Position numbers and translations under genes: made by a program | Notes under the pieces: model-generated | The model's input: only the letters and a program-made list of their open reading frames with translations | Databases searched by the model: none | What the model was told of the DNA's origin: nothing | Assembly (NCBI GenBank): GCA_030154025.1 | Contig: JASKKT010000004.1 | Span: 1 to 64,000, forward strand | Length of the DNA: 64,000 nt | Source: Methanolobus sp. | Lineage (GTDB): Archaea; Halobacteriota; Methanosarcinia; Methanosarcinales; Methanosarcinaceae | Direction: 5' to 3' | In this document: positions 26,979-36,023 of the stretch, in pieces | How the letters are laid out: each line of letters opens with the position of its first letter | Numbering within the stretch: position 1 is the stretch's first letter

Positions 26979-28943
26979 ATAAGGCAACCCAATTCTATAC
27001 TCGGGAACCGGGAACTGCTCGTTACCATGGGGAAGAGAGCAGAGATCTTCGGTTTCTTCTATCCCGGCAGGGACTTTGCCCAGCATGTGGAGGAATCGCA
27101 GGCATGCCTGCACGACGGGAAGAGGCTTATCTGGTCCAATGATCATGAATGGCAGGCGACCCAGAATTACATCGAAGATACAGATGTGGTGGTCACTCAC
27201 CTCCGCCGGCAGGGAGGACTGAGCATGGATATCCTGGACCTCGCCCATCCTAATCATCCTGTACTGGTACGTAATTACAGGATCAGCGCTTCTGAAGGAT
27301 TCCATGGCAAATTCTATTACTACTCGAAGTTCCAGGCAGGAGAGACCTTGAAAAAGAACTCCGCCTTCTGTGACACCGAATCGGGGATACTTGTACATTA
27401 CTGGAGGAACTATCACCTGGGGCTTAGCTCAAGGCCCGCATTCGAAGAATGGCAGGTGGGCAGAGCGCTTGAGTCGGATATCTGGACCAACGCCCTCTAC
27501 GATATGCAGGATGGGGGACTGCAGAACAAGCGAGAGGAAATAGGCAGGCTCAACAGTGCCATGGCATGGAAGCTGGACATCGAGCCTGGTTCAAGCAGGA
27601 AGATAACGGTTTTCATTGGTGCGGCACCCACAAGGGAGATGCTCTACAATAAGATGAGGACAGCAGGCACCGAAAATGTGGAAAGGATGATGAAGAAGGT
27701 TTACGACGAGCAGACCGGCTGGCTGGCTGGGAGCAGAAGGATCACGCTGCCACAGACTGAGGATAACAGCCGTGAGGAACTTACCAGCGCTTTCAAACGT
27801 TCCTTACTGACACTGTCCCTTCTGAGCGACCCGGAGGAAGGATCTTTCGTCGCGGCTCCCGAGTTCGACCATGATTTTGAGCGGAGCGGAGGCTATGGCT
27901 ACTGCTGGAACAGGGATGCTGCCGAGACAGTGCTCGCACTCCTCAGTGCAGGCTATCCGGACTTCTGCATGCGTTTCTTCAGATGGTGCAGGAAGACGCA
28001 GATGTCCGATGGCTCCTGGTTCCAGCGCTACTGGCTGGACGGGAGCCTTGGCTCTTCCTGGGGAAATTTCAGTTTCTCCACCCAGATGGACGAGACAGGA
28101 GCAACGCTCTTTGCCATGGACAGATACTTCCGGAGCCAGCAGCCAGTAGCCAGAACCGCCTTTCTCAGCGAGATCTGGCCAAGTGTGTTGCCTGCCACCG
28201 AATATCTCATGAGGAGGACTGCCGGGGGCCTTCACGATCCCTGCACCTGCCTCTGGGAATCTTACAAGGGCACATTCACCTACACAAACGCCGCCATATA
28301 TGGGGGACTGACAGGAGCTGCAGACATAGCTGCAGCACACGGAGAGCACGAGCTTGCAAACAGGTGGCTTACGAGAGCGAAGCTCATCAAGGAGGCCACT
28401 GTACGTGAGTTCTGGCTGCCTGAAGGATACTTTGCAAGGGGCAGGGTGGATGACAGGCTGGACACTGAGGCAGATGCCAGCATGCTGGGAGCCGTCGTCC
28501 CATTCGGCATGCTTGACGCGGATGACGAAAAGGAGAGAGAGATGATCCTCTCGATGATCCGCACGATCGAGAAGAGGCTAGGAGTGCAGGTGAACAGCCA
28601 TATCGGGATAAAGCGCTACGAGACCGATGATTACATTGAAGGCAATCCCTGGGTTGTGATAACGCTCTGGCTCTCGAAGGCGCTACTGACCCTGGCCGGT
28701 TCAGCTCAAAGGAAAGGGGACGAGGAGGAATGCAGGAGCATGAGAGCGGAGGCTCTGGAGTATATTAACTGGGCCCTCAGAGGCACGACCAGTACAGGTT
28801 TGTTACCGGAGCAGGTAAACAAGCACACCGGCAGGCCTGCCTGGGCAATACCCTTAAGCTGGAGCTGCGCCCTTATGATCGAGAACCTGATAATGCTGGA
28901 TGAGCTGGACAATGCACTGTTAATGGATCCTGGGCCAATATAA
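26979..28943 (+). CDS. GH15 family glucoamylase-like hydrolase
   Basis: GH15 enzymes release glucose from alpha-glucan ends with inversion. The (alpha/alpha)6 domain carries YCWNRDAAETVLALL and MDETGATLFAMDRYF with a likely catalytic Glu near CLWESYKGTFTYTNA. The ORF track starts at ATG 27027, but the frame upstream reads RQPNSILGNRELLVT, matching the usual archaeal GH15 N-terminus (NSILGN-type beta-sandwich start). Between the in-frame TAA at 26955 and 27027 no ATG, GTG or TTG exists. GGGGAG at 26964-26969 precedes CTG 26976 and ATA 26979; ATA would give MRQPNSILGN. If 27027 were used, the first strand would be missing. Confidence 0.85.
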   Translation: MRQPNSILGNRELLVTMGKRAEIFGFFYPGRDFAQHVEESQACLHDGKRLIWSNDHEWQATQNYIEDTDVVVTHLRRQGGLSMDILDLAHPNHPVLVRNYRISASEGFHGKFYYYSKFQAGETLKKNSAFCDTESGILVHYWRNYHLGLSSRPAFEEWQVGRALESDIWTNALYDMQDGGLQNKREEIGRLNSAMAWKLDIEPGSSRKITVFIGAAPTREMLYNKMRTAGTENVERMMKKVYDEQTGWLAGSRRITLPQTEDNSREELTSAFKRSLLTLSLLSDPEEGSFVAAPEFDHDFERSGGYGYCWNRDAAETVLALLSAGYPDFCMRFFRWCRKTQMSDGSWFQRYWLDGSLGSSWGNFSFSTQMDETGATLFAMDRYFRSQQPVARTAFLSEIWPSVLPATEYLMRRTAGGLHDPCTCLWESYKGTFTYTNAAIYGGLTGAADIAAAHGEHELANRWLTRAKLIKEATVREFWLPEGYFARGRVDDRLDTEADASMLGAVVPFGMLDADDEKEREMILSMIRTIEKRLGVQVNSHIGIKRYETDDYIEGNPWVVITLWLSKALLTLAGSAQRKGDEEECRSMRAEALEYINWALRGTTSTGLLPEQVNKHTGRPAWAIPLSWSCALMIENLIMLDELDNALLMDPGPI

Positions 28944-28967
28944 GCTTAAGAGGAGTGGGATAAAAGT

Positions 28968-30953
28968 ATGGATAATAGGGATAGTGAAACCCTGCTTGCA
29001 AAAGGCACAGGCAGGGAATGGATAATAACCAACGGCCTTGGCGGATACGCTTCATCCACAGCCATAGGGATGAATACAAGAAAATACCATGGCCTGCTTG
29101 TGGCGGCCATTAACCCCCCGGTACACAGGAGAGTGATGCTCTCATCCCTTGACGAGGAGATACAGGTCGGCAGCCGGGCATACCAGTTTGCAGCACACCA
29201 GTACCCGGGTACCTTGCACCCGCAGGGCGATCGCCATCTTGAGGACTTTTCCACAGAACCTTTTCCGGAATTCCGGTATTTTGCGGAGGATGTCTCTGTC
29301 AGAAAGAAGATAACCATGGTTCACGGGGAGAACACCGTAGTTGTCCGCTATGATATCTCAAACCCTGTGCACGACAGTATTATTTTCAGGGTGCTTCCGC
29401 TTGTGAATAACAGGGACATACATAAACTGACCAGATCGGTAGAGCTGCAGTTCAAGCAGCATCCACACGGAACCGGCACCGTTCTTGACAGTAAAGAAGG
29501 AAAGCTTTACATTGGTTCGGACATCCCCTTCACGCCTAAGGCCTACTGGTATTACAATATGGAATACATGACAGAGCTTTCAAGGGGATATCCATACAGG
29601 GAGGATAACTTCAATCCGGGTTACTTTGAGACTGAGGTCGGCAGGGGCGAGTCGTCTTTCTTCATTGCAGCATCCACTTCGGGGATATCACTTGATATGG
29701 ATGATATTGACAGGATATTTTCCCATGAAATGCAGCGCAGGAACCAGCTCACTGAAAAGCAGGCCCATAAAGATGATTTTATCAACAGGCTGACCAGAGC
29801 CGCAGACTCATTCATAGTACGCCGGCAATCGACCGGTTCAAGATCGATCATAGCAGGCTATCACTGGTATTCGGACTGGGGAAGGGATTCCATGATCTCA
29901 CTGCCTGGCCTCACCCTGGTTACCGGAAGATTTGGCGATGCCAGGAACATACTCGCAACATTTGCAGCCAGCTGCAGCGAGGGACTTATCCCCAACTTTT
30001 TCCCGGAGAGCCCTTCCGGTGAGATAGCATATAATACAGTGGATGCCTCCCTGTGGTTTGTTCAGTCCCTCAGAAAATACCTGGACTATACAGGCGACCT
30101 GGAGTTTATATCAGGAATCTGGGATACTGTCGAGAACATAATAGACTATTATTGCAGGGGAACAAAACATGATATAAGAATGGAAGCAGACGGCCTGATA
30201 TCACAGGGCGGGCAGCTTACCTGGATGGATGTAAAGGTAAGAGGCAGGGAACTGACATCACGCCGGGGAAAGACATGCGAGATCAATGCTCTGTGGTACA
30301 ACGCCCTGCTGCAGGCATCGGCAATGGGAGAGCAACTTGGCAAGGATACCTCCGCGTTCTATGAGATTGCGGAACTTACGAAAGAGAACTTCGAAGGCGC
30401 GTTCTGGAATGGGGACAAGGGCTGCCTCTATGACTGCATTCCCTGCCCCGAAAATCCCGATGACACTGAACCTGCATGTCCGAAAGATGCCTCTGTGAGG
30501 CCAAACCAGGTACTTGCCGTATCACTGCCTTTCACAATGCTTCCTTCTGCCAGTGAAAAAAGTATAATGCAGGTTGTGAAGGATGAATTGCTGACCCCGT
30601 ATGGCCTCAGGACACTTTCCCCGTCAGACCCGTTCTACATGGGTGTCTACCGGGGTGATGCGGAAGGCAGGGACACAGCCTATCATAACGGCACTGTCTG
30701 GCCCTGGCTGCTCGGCCCCTATATAACGGCATACATTAAGGTCAACGGGCATTCAAACAAAAGCAGGGATGAAATGAGAAGCCTGCTCAAGGGAATGGAA
30801 GTGCATCTGGAAGAAGCAGGCATCGGCACCATCTCCGAAGTATTCGACGGGGACACCCCCCACAGGCCCGGCGGTACTATTTCCCAGGCTTGGAGCGTGG
30901 CTGAAGTACTGCGTGCCTATGTGGAAGACATCGGCGCTGGTGACCTGACATGA
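28968..30953 (+). CDS. Glycogen debranching enzyme (amylo-alpha-1,6-glucosidase type)
   Basis: This 661-residue protein belongs to the archaeal/bacterial glycogen debranching enzyme family related to the C-terminal glucosidase half of eukaryotic AGL (GH133). The N-terminal domain has WIITNGLGGYASSTAIGMNTRKYHGLLVA. The catalytic barrel has WYSDWGRDSMISLPGLTLVTGR, TVDASLWFV and the C-terminal YHNGTVWPWLLGP. It removes alpha-1,6 branches, completing the degradation set with GH57 and GH15. It closes the glycogen operon. AGAGGAGTGGGATAAAAGT precedes the ATG. Confidence 0.93.
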   Translation: MDNRDSETLLAKGTGREWIITNGLGGYASSTAIGMNTRKYHGLLVAAINPPVHRRVMLSSLDEEIQVGSRAYQFAAHQYPGTLHPQGDRHLEDFSTEPFPEFRYFAEDVSVRKKITMVHGENTVVVRYDISNPVHDSIIFRVLPLVNNRDIHKLTRSVELQFKQHPHGTGTVLDSKEGKLYIGSDIPFTPKAYWYYNMEYMTELSRGYPYREDNFNPGYFETEVGRGESSFFIAASTSGISLDMDDIDRIFSHEMQRRNQLTEKQAHKDDFINRLTRAADSFIVRRQSTGSRSIIAGYHWYSDWGRDSMISLPGLTLVTGRFGDARNILATFAASCSEGLIPNFFPESPSGEIAYNTVDASLWFVQSLRKYLDYTGDLEFISGIWDTVENIIDYYCRGTKHDIRMEADGLISQGGQLTWMDVKVRGRELTSRRGKTCEINALWYNALLQASAMGEQLGKDTSAFYEIAELTKENFEGAFWNGDKGCLYDCIPCPENPDDTEPACPKDASVRPNQVLAVSLPFTMLPSASEKSIMQVVKDELLTPYGLRTLSPSDPFYMGVYRGDAEGRDTAYHNGTVWPWLLGPYITAYIKVNGHSNKSRDEMRSLLKGMEVHLEEAGIGTISEVFDGDTPHRPGGTISQAWSVAEVLRAYVEDIGAGDLT

Positions 30954-30992
30954 CCCATAAAAGCTTATAAGCAAGTAAGTCAAGTGACTATC

Positions 30993-31205
30993 ATGGATGA
31001 GGTGTGTCTTAATATCGGAGATGCAGCCGGCCACGTGTACAGGCTGCTTGAAAAGGGCGGGTCTAATCTTACCAACGTGAAGAATGTACTCAAGGAAAGC
31101 GGTTTTGATTCCCAGACTGTTTTCATGGCCATAGGATGGCTTGCAAGGGAAGACAAGATCTGCATGAGAAAGAACGGTAACGTCTGGTCCATCAGTCTCA
31201 AATAG
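30993..31205 (+). CDS. Small winged-helix protein (DUF2582 type)
   Basis: This is a 70-residue winged helix-turn-helix protein. The segment IGDAAGHVYRLLEKGGSNLTNVKNVL is followed by the likely recognition helix SQTVFMAIGWLAREDKI and a short wing KNGNVWSISLK. DUF2582 proteins of this size occur in archaea and anaerobic bacteria and are thought to bind DNA. GTG 30984 is an alternative start; the ATG at 30993 gives the usual N-terminus. It lies 40 bases after the debranching gene, so it could be co-transcribed and regulate the glycogen operon; that is inference. Confidence 0.75.
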   Translation: MDEVCLNIGDAAGHVYRLLEKGGSNLTNVKNVLKESGFDSQTVFMAIGWLAREDKICMRKNGNVWSISLK

Positions 31206-31403
31206 AACTCGGCCAACAACCATCAAGAACGGAAGGGCTGCCTGCAGGTGTACCGGCAGGATAAGATGATACAACCGGCCTTGGGACTGAGAGGACATAT
31301 CCCGCAATAAAAACAAGGCTGGAATTCTAACAGAATCCCTGCTGAAAGTTAACGTATGATATCACTATATCTGCAGCCTGTCATAACTGGCAGTCACTCC
31401 AAT

Positions 31404-31484
31404 TTAGAGCAGAAGCAGTAATATCTGCCATAGTATCACAAGGACGATTATGGCGATCAGAATACGAGTTATCCAGTAAAGCAT
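31404..31484 (-). CDS. Tiny single-pass membrane protein (26 residues)
   Basis: ATG at 31484 follows GGGGAGTGATTTGA on the minus strand, a strong ribosome site. The product MLYWITRILIAIIVLVIL continues WQILLLLL, one uninterrupted hydrophobic helix with a single Arg. A TATA-like AACTATAAAACTTATAG lies about 50 bases upstream in the right orientation. The 350-bp gap 31206-31557 contains nothing else convincing. It may be a small regulatory membrane protein or type I toxin-like peptide; there is no homology evidence. Confidence 0.4.
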   Translation of the reverse strand: MLYWITRILIAIIVLVILWQILLLLL

Positions 31485-31557
31485 TCAAATCACTCCCCAT
31501 TAGACTTAGGTCACTATAAGTTTTATAGTTTCCTGCCTTCAGCTGAACTTATTCATA

Positions 31558-32000
31558 CTACTGGAGAACTTCCTGATTCACCACATTCTGCGGGCTTCCT
31601 TTAAGGAACTGACTGATATTGTCCACAGTCACTGACGTACACTCGTCCAGAGATTCCTCTGAAAGGAAAGCAATGTGCCGTGTCAGGAGCACATTGCTCA
31701 GACCAAGCAGCCTCAAAAACATCAAGCTCCGCGGCTGCAATATGACCACTGCGCAGTGAGCTCAGCAGGGCAGCCTCATCAACAACCTCGCCCCTAGCTG
31801 TGTTGATCAGTATGGAGGTCGGCTTCATCTTCAGGAGTTCCTCAGCACCTATCATCTTCTCAGTAGAAGGGGTCAGAGGTACGTGTAATGTGACGATATC
31901 CGGTATTATGACCCGGGCAGCCTGGCATTCACATTGTTCATAAGAAAAGCGCCAGCTGGCAAAATGTCCCCGAATGCAGAACCCATATCTCCCATGTAGG
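31558..32000 (-). pseudogene. Remnant of a D-2-hydroxyacid dehydrogenase
   Basis: On the minus strand the NAD-domain pieces of a D-isomer 2-hydroxyacid dehydrogenase occur in order but in shifted frames: MGDMGSAFGDIL (Rossmann glycine region), DIVTLHVPLTPSTEKMIG, LLKMKPTSILINTARGEVVDE and AAAELDVFEA. After a frameshift near 31690 come NVLLTRHIAFLSEESLDE and VTVDNISQFLKGSPQNVV. The catalytic Arg (NTARGE) and His (TRHIAF) contexts are still readable. The N-terminal half is absent. It is a decayed gene fragment; the original substrate is unknown. Confidence 0.75.
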
Positions 32001-32174
32001 GTTAATGAGGATATTACTTAAAACTACCTTTCACCCGGCAAATATATTTTCCTTATTTTGTATATATGTATATTTAAGCAATGCATCGAATGACTATAGG
32101 CAGACTGATAGATGGTAGACCGGACACTTGGAATAACCTGATGGATATCAGATGCTTCAGCACGGAAAGATAAA

Positions 32175-33470
32175 ATGGTAGATATAGCACTGAGGTTTGG
32201 CCTGGATCCGCTTATAGTGGATTTTGTGCAAAAGATCATTCTCTCACTGATGATAGGGATCCTCATCGGTCTTGAGAGGGAAAGGCAGAGAAGCAGGGAG
32301 AAACTTTTCGCAGGTGTCAGGACCTTTACACTCACATGTATCCTTGGCATGCTGTCTGCCTTCCTCATCGATTATGCCGGGACCTCTATCCTGCTGATAA
32401 CCACGATATTCACAGGAGTGGTCTGTATATTCCTTGCCTACAACATCAACAGAGTACAAGGGAGCCTGGGACTTACAACATCCATATCCCTTTTTTGCAC
32501 CTACCTTCTGGGAGTGCTCATAGCGGCAGACCTTTACATAATATCCATTGTCAGCGCGGTAATAATCACATTCCTGCTTATCGAGAAAAAACCGCTCCAT
32601 TCCCTGGCCGAGAATCTGGCCGAGAGGGATATCATTGACGCACTGCAGTTCGTAGCCATCGCCTTCATTCTGTACCCTGTGGTTCCGGAGGAGCCTGCCT
32701 TTGGGGTCATAGACCTGAAATCTACAATACTTATTATCGTGCTCATATCCTCCATCAGTTTTGTCAGCTATGTGCTCCTCAAGAGAATAGGCGCCCGCGG
32801 AGGAATAGCCTACTCCGGTTTCCTGGGAGGGCTGGCGAGCAGTGGAGCAGCTGTCATTTCACTTTCAAACCTTTCGAAAAGAAGAGTGTCCCTGACAGGT
32901 CATATATGCACGGGAGCTCTGCTGACTATTGTCTCCATGACCCTCCGGGATGTCACTTTCGCTTTCCTTATCGACACTTCCGGGAGGATGGCCTTCCTGA
33001 TGATACCGCCTTTTCTGGTGATGTCCTTAGTCACTCTTCTGATAGCATGGTGTAAGAGGAAAGCAACGACAGTCAACGAGACCATAGAACTCAGGTCCCC
33101 TTTTGCCGTTGTCCCAGCTTTGCGGTTCGGGATACTATTCATGGTAATAACAATGATCGCCGACATAGCCCAATCCCAGGGAGGGAACATGGGGATTTAC
33201 GCAACCGCCATAGGGGGGATAGTAAGCAGTTCAGCAGTCACTGTCTCTATGGCAACGCTTGCACTGAACGGCACCATCCCCTATAGCCAGGCTGCCCAGA
33301 TAGCAGTCATGGCAGGACTAATAAGCACCCTGGCAAAGCCGTTCTACATGAAGCTCACGGGCGCCGACCAGCTTTTCCGCAGGGCTGCAATCCATTTTGT
33401 AATAATAACTGCTCTTGGAGCCGTTTCTCTTCTTATATGGAGTACATATACAGTCTCGTTGAGATTCTGA
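32175..33470 (+). CDS. MgtC/SapB-DUF4010 family membrane protein
   Basis: This is a 431-residue membrane protein. The first 150 residues are MgtC-like, with LSLMIGILIGLERERQRS, LFAGVRTFTLTCILGML and a following set of helices. The remainder is a DUF4010 domain with IGARGGIAYSGFLGGLASSGAAV and GIVSSSAVTVSMATLAL. About ten to twelve membrane segments are expected. MgtC-like proteins are tied to Mg or phosphate stress; the function of this fusion type is not established. The stop is immediately followed by the F420-oxidoreductase remnant. Confidence 0.9.
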   Translation: MVDIALRFGLDPLIVDFVQKIILSLMIGILIGLERERQRSREKLFAGVRTFTLTCILGMLSAFLIDYAGTSILLITTIFTGVVCIFLAYNINRVQGSLGLTTSISLFCTYLLGVLIAADLYIISIVSAVIITFLLIEKKPLHSLAENLAERDIIDALQFVAIAFILYPVVPEEPAFGVIDLKSTILIIVLISSISFVSYVLLKRIGARGGIAYSGFLGGLASSGAAVISLSNLSKRRVSLTGHICTGALLTIVSMTLRDVTFAFLIDTSGRMAFLMIPPFLVMSLVTLLIAWCKRKATTVNETIELRSPFAVVPALRFGILFMVITMIADIAQSQGGNMGIYATAIGGIVSSSAVTVSMATLALNGTIPYSQAAQIAVMAGLISTLAKPFYMKLTGADQLFRRAAIHFVIITALGAVSLLIWSTYTVSLRF

Positions 33471-34407
33471 GCAGACGATTGCAGCAGAGGAAAACGGTTT
33501 TGACAGTATAGACGTAAGTGACCATTTCCATCCCTGGAGCGAGGAGGGGCAGTCCTGCTTCACATAGAGCTGGCTGGGAGCTGCTGCGGTCAGTACAAAG
33601 AAGATCAGGATAGGCACCGGTATCACCTGCCCTATCCTCAGGTACCACCCTGCCATCATTGCCCAGGCGGCTGCAACCGTAGCTTCGCTGGCCGGGGGAA
33701 GGACTTACCTGAGCCTGGGGACAGGAGAAGCCCTTAACGAATATCCCATGACATGCGAATGGCCTGAATATAATGAGAGGCAGGAGATGCTGGCCGAGTC
33801 CATTAAGCTCATCAGGGATCTCTGGAGCGGGGAAAAGATCACATTTGACGGCATGTACTATTGCACCCAGGACGCAAAACTATACACACTGCCTCCCCAG
33901 GATATTCCCATATATATCTCTACCATGGTACCCGAAAGTGCTCAGTTTGCAGGGTACCACGGGGATGGCATGATATCGGTCGGCGGCTCCAGGATGAAGG
34001 TATATAGGCAGATCATGGAGAAGTTCGAGTACGGAGCAAAAAGGGCCGGTAAGGATTTATCAGGCATGCCAAGGGCTATTGAGCTCTTTGTGGCATACGG
34101 AAACCGGCTTGAGGAATCTCTTGAAAGGCTGCATAAGTACTGGGCTGGCGCTTTCATTCCTGCCCAGTTCACTAATAAGATCCATACTCCCCAGATGTCA
34201 CAGCAGAACGGGGAGATCGTGGGTGATGATATCCTCAGGCAGAAGGCCTGCATCTCATCAGACCCGGAAGAGCACGCAAAGTACATAAAACAGTATATCG
34301 ACGCAGGTTTCACACATATCTACATTCATTGCGCCGGTCCCGATGAACTAAAGTTCATAAGGTCCTACGCGGATGATGTGCTTCCACTTATAAAAGAACA
34401 GAGATAA
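33463..34407 (+). pseudogene. F420-dependent LLM-class oxidoreductase, N-terminally truncated with in-frame UAG
   Basis: The frame from 33475 reads TIAAEENGFDSIDVSDHFHPW and continues through IRIGTGITCPILRYHPAI and YLSLGTGEALNEYPM into the ORF-track protein (from 33748). This is the F420-dependent glucose-6-phosphate dehydrogenase-like (Fgd/LLM) family. The first 20-25 residues of the TIM barrel are missing, cut at the end of the DUF4010 gene, and no start codon remains. An in-frame TAG (33565-33567) sits before SWLGAAAV, at a position that is often Trp in homologues. The C-terminal 219 residues are open to the end. Truncation plus stop point to a pseudogene; pyrrolysine readthrough is possible in this order but does not repair the missing N-terminus. 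Confidence 0.75.
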
Positions 34408-34545
34408 GCATGAGATCTTTGAGACCTCACTGGACGGGGAAATGCAGGAAAGACATAAGACCAGGCACACATATAGCAGCAATAAGAGTACGACCAAGAG
34501 ATCCTATGCAAAATATAAGGGAGAAAGACTGAAGGGAGAAGAACG

Positions 34546-35259
34546 ATGGGAAATTCGATCCAGATCGCCAGGATATTTGGCATACCTATTAAGATCCATG
34601 TATCATTCCTGATAGTACTGCCCTTCTTTGCCTGGGTGTTTGCAGTGCAGCCCGAGCCCTACGGATTTGCGGGAACACAGCCTGAGACGTTGAGGTATGC
34701 GTTTGCCCTGGCCACGGCAATACTGCTGTTCGCGTCAGTGCTTGTCCACGAGCTTTCCCATTCATACCTTTCTCTGAGATACGGGACCGGCATCAGGGAG
34801 ATATCGCTGTACCTTATAGGCGGAGTATCGGCAATGGAAGGAGAGCTCAGGGACCCCGCAAAAGAAGCAACCATGGCATTTGTCGGACCTCTTTCCAGCC
34901 TGATAATAGGAATCGTGCTTCTTGCAGTCAACTATCTCTTCAATCCTGCTGCAAGTACGGCGGAAGGAAATGCCCTGTTCATGATGATCTTCATCCTGGG
35001 TTATATCAACGTGATACTTGCATTGTTCAATCTCATACCTGCCTTCCCCATGGACGGTGGAAGGATACTGCGGGCTCTGCTTGCAAGCCGCATGAACTTT
35101 GTGGAAGCCACAGAGAAAGCAGCAACGTTAGGGAAAATACTTGCCCTCCTTATGGGAGTGGTCGGCCTGCTGACCAGCTTCTGGCTCGTGATCATAGCCA
35201 TATTCATCTATATGGGTGCAAGCGCAGAGGAAAGGCAGGTAAAGAGCCTCAGGTACTAA
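34546..35259 (+). CDS. Site-2 protease family (M50) intramembrane metalloprotease
   Basis: This intramembrane zinc protease has 237 residues and about six membrane helices. The zinc motif is LVHELSHSYLSLRYG (HExxH), near residue 69. The second motif NLIPAFPMDGGRILRALL carries the Asp ligand. GIPIKIHVSFL opens the family fold. No CBS domain follows, unlike the closest archaeal S2P forms. The family cleaves membrane-bound regulators or clears membrane peptides. AGGGAGAAGAACG precedes the ATG. Confidence 0.93.
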   Translation: MGNSIQIARIFGIPIKIHVSFLIVLPFFAWVFAVQPEPYGFAGTQPETLRYAFALATAILLFASVLVHELSHSYLSLRYGTGIREISLYLIGGVSAMEGELRDPAKEATMAFVGPLSSLIIGIVLLAVNYLFNPAASTAEGNALFMMIFILGYINVILALFNLIPAFPMDGGRILRALLASRMNFVEATEKAATLGKILALLMGVVGLLTSFWLVIIAIFIYMGASAEERQVKSLRY

Positions 35260-35277
35260 CAAAGTAAAAGAGGGATA

Positions 35278-35639
35278 TCATTCTGTCCAGTAGGGCTCGC
35301 ACTTATAATCTTCATAAAGGTCGCAGAGCCACCTCCGGTCGCTGAGAGGCCAGTTTGCCCGGTCAAAGCCCACCGACTCCTCAAGAGTGCTCTTGTGCAC
35401 ATTCAGCACAAATTGCTTATCCTCCTTCAGATAGGTGAGCGATTTCCAGGGGATGGAAAACAATTTCTCAGCTATGCCGAACAGGCCGCTGAAAGACAGT
35501 ACCGCATAAGCGATCCTGCCATACCGCAGGTCTATCATCAGTTCCTTTATCTTGCCAAGATCTTCACCTTCGGGATCCTTACTTTGACGTTTATCATCTT
35601 GTCCACAGGAAGAAAAACCTGCGCGATACCAGTCTTCAT
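35278..35639 (-). pseudogene. PRC-barrel domain protein, broken by a single-base frameshift
   Basis: The ORF-track piece (86 residues) starts mid-domain at MIDLRYGRIAYAVLSF. The natural start is ATG 35639, after the strong site GTGGAGGAAAGC, reading MKTGIAQVFLPVDKMINVKV. Adding one base near 35573 (AAGGATCCC to AAGGAATCCC) joins this to NPEGEDLGKIKELMIDL, a perfect PRC-barrel N-terminus. The full protein would have about 120 residues, with FSIPWKSLTYLKEDKQFVL as the central barrel. PRC-barrel proteins of this type occur widely in methanogens and function in RNA- or membrane-related processes that are not well defined. It may be a sequencing error or recent inactivation. Confidence 0.75.
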
Positions 35640-36023
35640 GCTTTCCTCCACTTATGCCCAGGTAAACTGCCTCAAGCCCGGCAGATGGGAAATGTGAACG
35701 GAATGTCCATCAGATCGTTAATTGGCGAGAGAGACGAGCGACGTGGCAATTTATCGTGGAAAGTTTACTATTCAAGGATACAGGCCCTGCATCAACTGCT
35801 TCTGCAGCTATTTGCACCGCTCTTCGCTCGTAATACAAACCCCAACTCCCTCTCGCAAGAAACTATCTGTCTCTGTTGCATATAAATCCTTAAGAAAGGA
35901 TGTTACACCTGTTTAAGGTATTTAAGACAGAACAAACTGCGAAAGGGATAAATAAGATTATTACATATTAACTGCGTATATTTAATTTATGAGTAGAATA
36001 CATATTAAGTGTGGTTATTATAT
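35640..36023. other. 384-bp intergenic region with divergent promoters
   Basis: No ORF is credible here. A minus-strand TATA-like GGATTTATATGC (about 35880-35890) could start a 240-base leader of the PRC-barrel gene. GCGAGAG (about 35722) and CTCTCGC (about 35849) form a distant inverted repeat. On the plus side TATTTAATTTATG (about 35979-35991) is the likely TATA element of the radical SAM gene. Confidence 0.35.

Noticed and set aside
31207-31403. Possible continuation of the DUF2582 transcription unit
   Set aside because: No ORF or stem followed by T-run was found in this stretch; nothing can be assigned.
33565-33567. Pyrrolysine codon as the normal reading of the TAG
   Set aside because: The gene also lacks its N-terminus and a start codon, so a pseudogene explains everything. 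It is kept only as a point to check.
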